From positions 1,488,001 to 1,552,000 of the forward strand of contig JARFIW010001110.1 in the NCBI GenBank assembly GCA_036346225.1: a stretch of DNA of 64,000 bases. The letters are read 5' to 3'. The stretch's first letter is position 1. Each line of letters starts with the position of its first letter. The position numbers were made by a program, and so were the translations under genes. The DNA is from Platerodrilus igneus (taxonomy: Eukaryota > Arthropoda > Insecta > Coleoptera > Lycidae). Under the pieces are notes generated by a model. The model had not been told where the DNA came from and made no database searches. It saw nothing but the letters and a program-made list of their open reading frames with translations. Below, piece after piece: positions 63,319-64,000 of the stretch.

Positions 63319-64000
63319 TGATGGAGATAAATTCAAGGAACTTTGTCATTAATGCACCCCACAACCAAACCTAAATCCGATTACGGAAATAAAAAAATTG
63401 TTTAATATTATTGCAATATCACAAAAGTTATACGCAACAACCAATTTTAAATAAATTGTCCTTGAAACCTAAAATGGATGTTATGACTAAGTTTTATCAT
63501 GACAGTGGTACCATATCTGGTTGAACCGAGAAACAGTGCAATTAAGTTGATGAATCGATCTGAATTGGTGTAGCTCCGACTCCCAGCAGGTGGTGTTGGG
63601 CCTGTCTGACCGCAGAGTAGTCGTAATAACTGTCTTTGTAAATTTTGGTGTATACAACAGTTTTCGAGCTAGAGGTCTTGGTATAAAATTTACAATTTTA
63701 TGTTAAACAACTAAAAATTTTGTCAAGTCCCAAAATATTCAAAATGGACATATCTCAGGTGTATGTTGGATATAGTTTGGATGTATGTCGTACGGATGCG
63801 AAAGGAGGGAGAAGGACACAGAAGGGTGGAGGGTTTAGGCTAGTTTACGTTGTTTGGAGTTCGATTATTTGGTGTTGTATGAAGTTAGGTTAGGGTAGTT
63901 GGACTTGTCAGGAGTTAGGTTAGCTGGTTTTGTCTGGTGTTAGGTTAGGTTAGTTGGATTTGTGTGGACTTACGTTAGATAAAAGGAAAAAATTGATAAG
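63319..64000. other. Right end of window; GTTAGG-rich stretch near the end
   Basis: No gene recognised. From 63875 to 63960 short GTTAGGTTAG strings recur, spaced by GTTGGATTTGT-like segments, giving a loose tandem of about 27-30 bp. It contains two adjacent copies of the insect telomere unit TTAGG, but not a telomeric array. Confidence 0.5.

Noticed and set aside
63875..63960. Telomeric (TTAGG)n repeat
   Set aside because: Only two adjacent TTAGG units occur, within a longer and looser repeat; this is not a telomere array.

Overview
The window looks like a piece of an AT-rich insect nuclear genome. It holds four spliced exons of a 7tm_6-type insect odorant receptor and arthropod-style mobile elements: an R1-like LINE, three Ty3/Gypsy elements, a BEL/Pao fragment, piggyBac, hAT, PIF/Harbinger, a MULE-like element and a virus-like integrase element. 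I cannot fix the order of insect. There is no bacterial or organellar signature. Almost every mobile-element gene is broken by stops or frameshifts, so most entries are pseudogenes.

Layout. 1.77-2.56 kb: three odorant-receptor exons. 2.56-24.83 kb: one intron of about 22.3 kb. It holds an alternating TG/CG tract, a decayed R1-like LINE (3.2-7.5 kb, minus), an AT minisatellite, Gypsy element A (9.6-15.9 kb, plus; integrase interrupted by a 1.7 kb insert), a 431-bp palindromic MITE, and complete Gypsy element B (16509-24281, TSD ACAA) carrying a 2360-bp piggyBac (17348-19707, TSD TTAA). 24828-24986: the next receptor exon, in matching phase. 25.2-25.8 kb: a Harbinger transposase remnant, hit by a 4929-bp MULE-like element (25780-30708, 9-bp TSD) built of about 360-bp tandem units. 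31.3-39.9 kb: a decayed gene of a widespread uncharacterised family, split by Gypsy element C (about 32704-37772, minus). 39.9-40.3 kb: a BEL/Pao gag remnant. 42.4-46.1 kb: a 24-bp minisatellite split by a 3153-bp hAT element (TSD GTCAACCC). 47.2-52.5 kb: a second LINE family with three 3' tails.

The most unusual part is 56.2-63.1 kb. A minus-strand block holds four genes in series: a DUF8207-like protein, a GPPG-start protein with a tail-fibre-like motif, an F54H12.3-type DDE integrase and a KEIA/VKG family protein. It resembles gene sets of Polinton-like elements. A second partial copy of the first gene lies at 62.5-63.1 kb. Between the copies are a decayed gene with two pipsqueak-type helix-turn-helix domains and an open 86-residue ORF.

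The intact target-site duplications allow several insertions to be ordered in time (piggyBac after Gypsy B; Gypsy C after the gene it splits; MULE-like element after Harbinger; hAT after the minisatellite). All family names come from recalled motif patterns; no database search was run.
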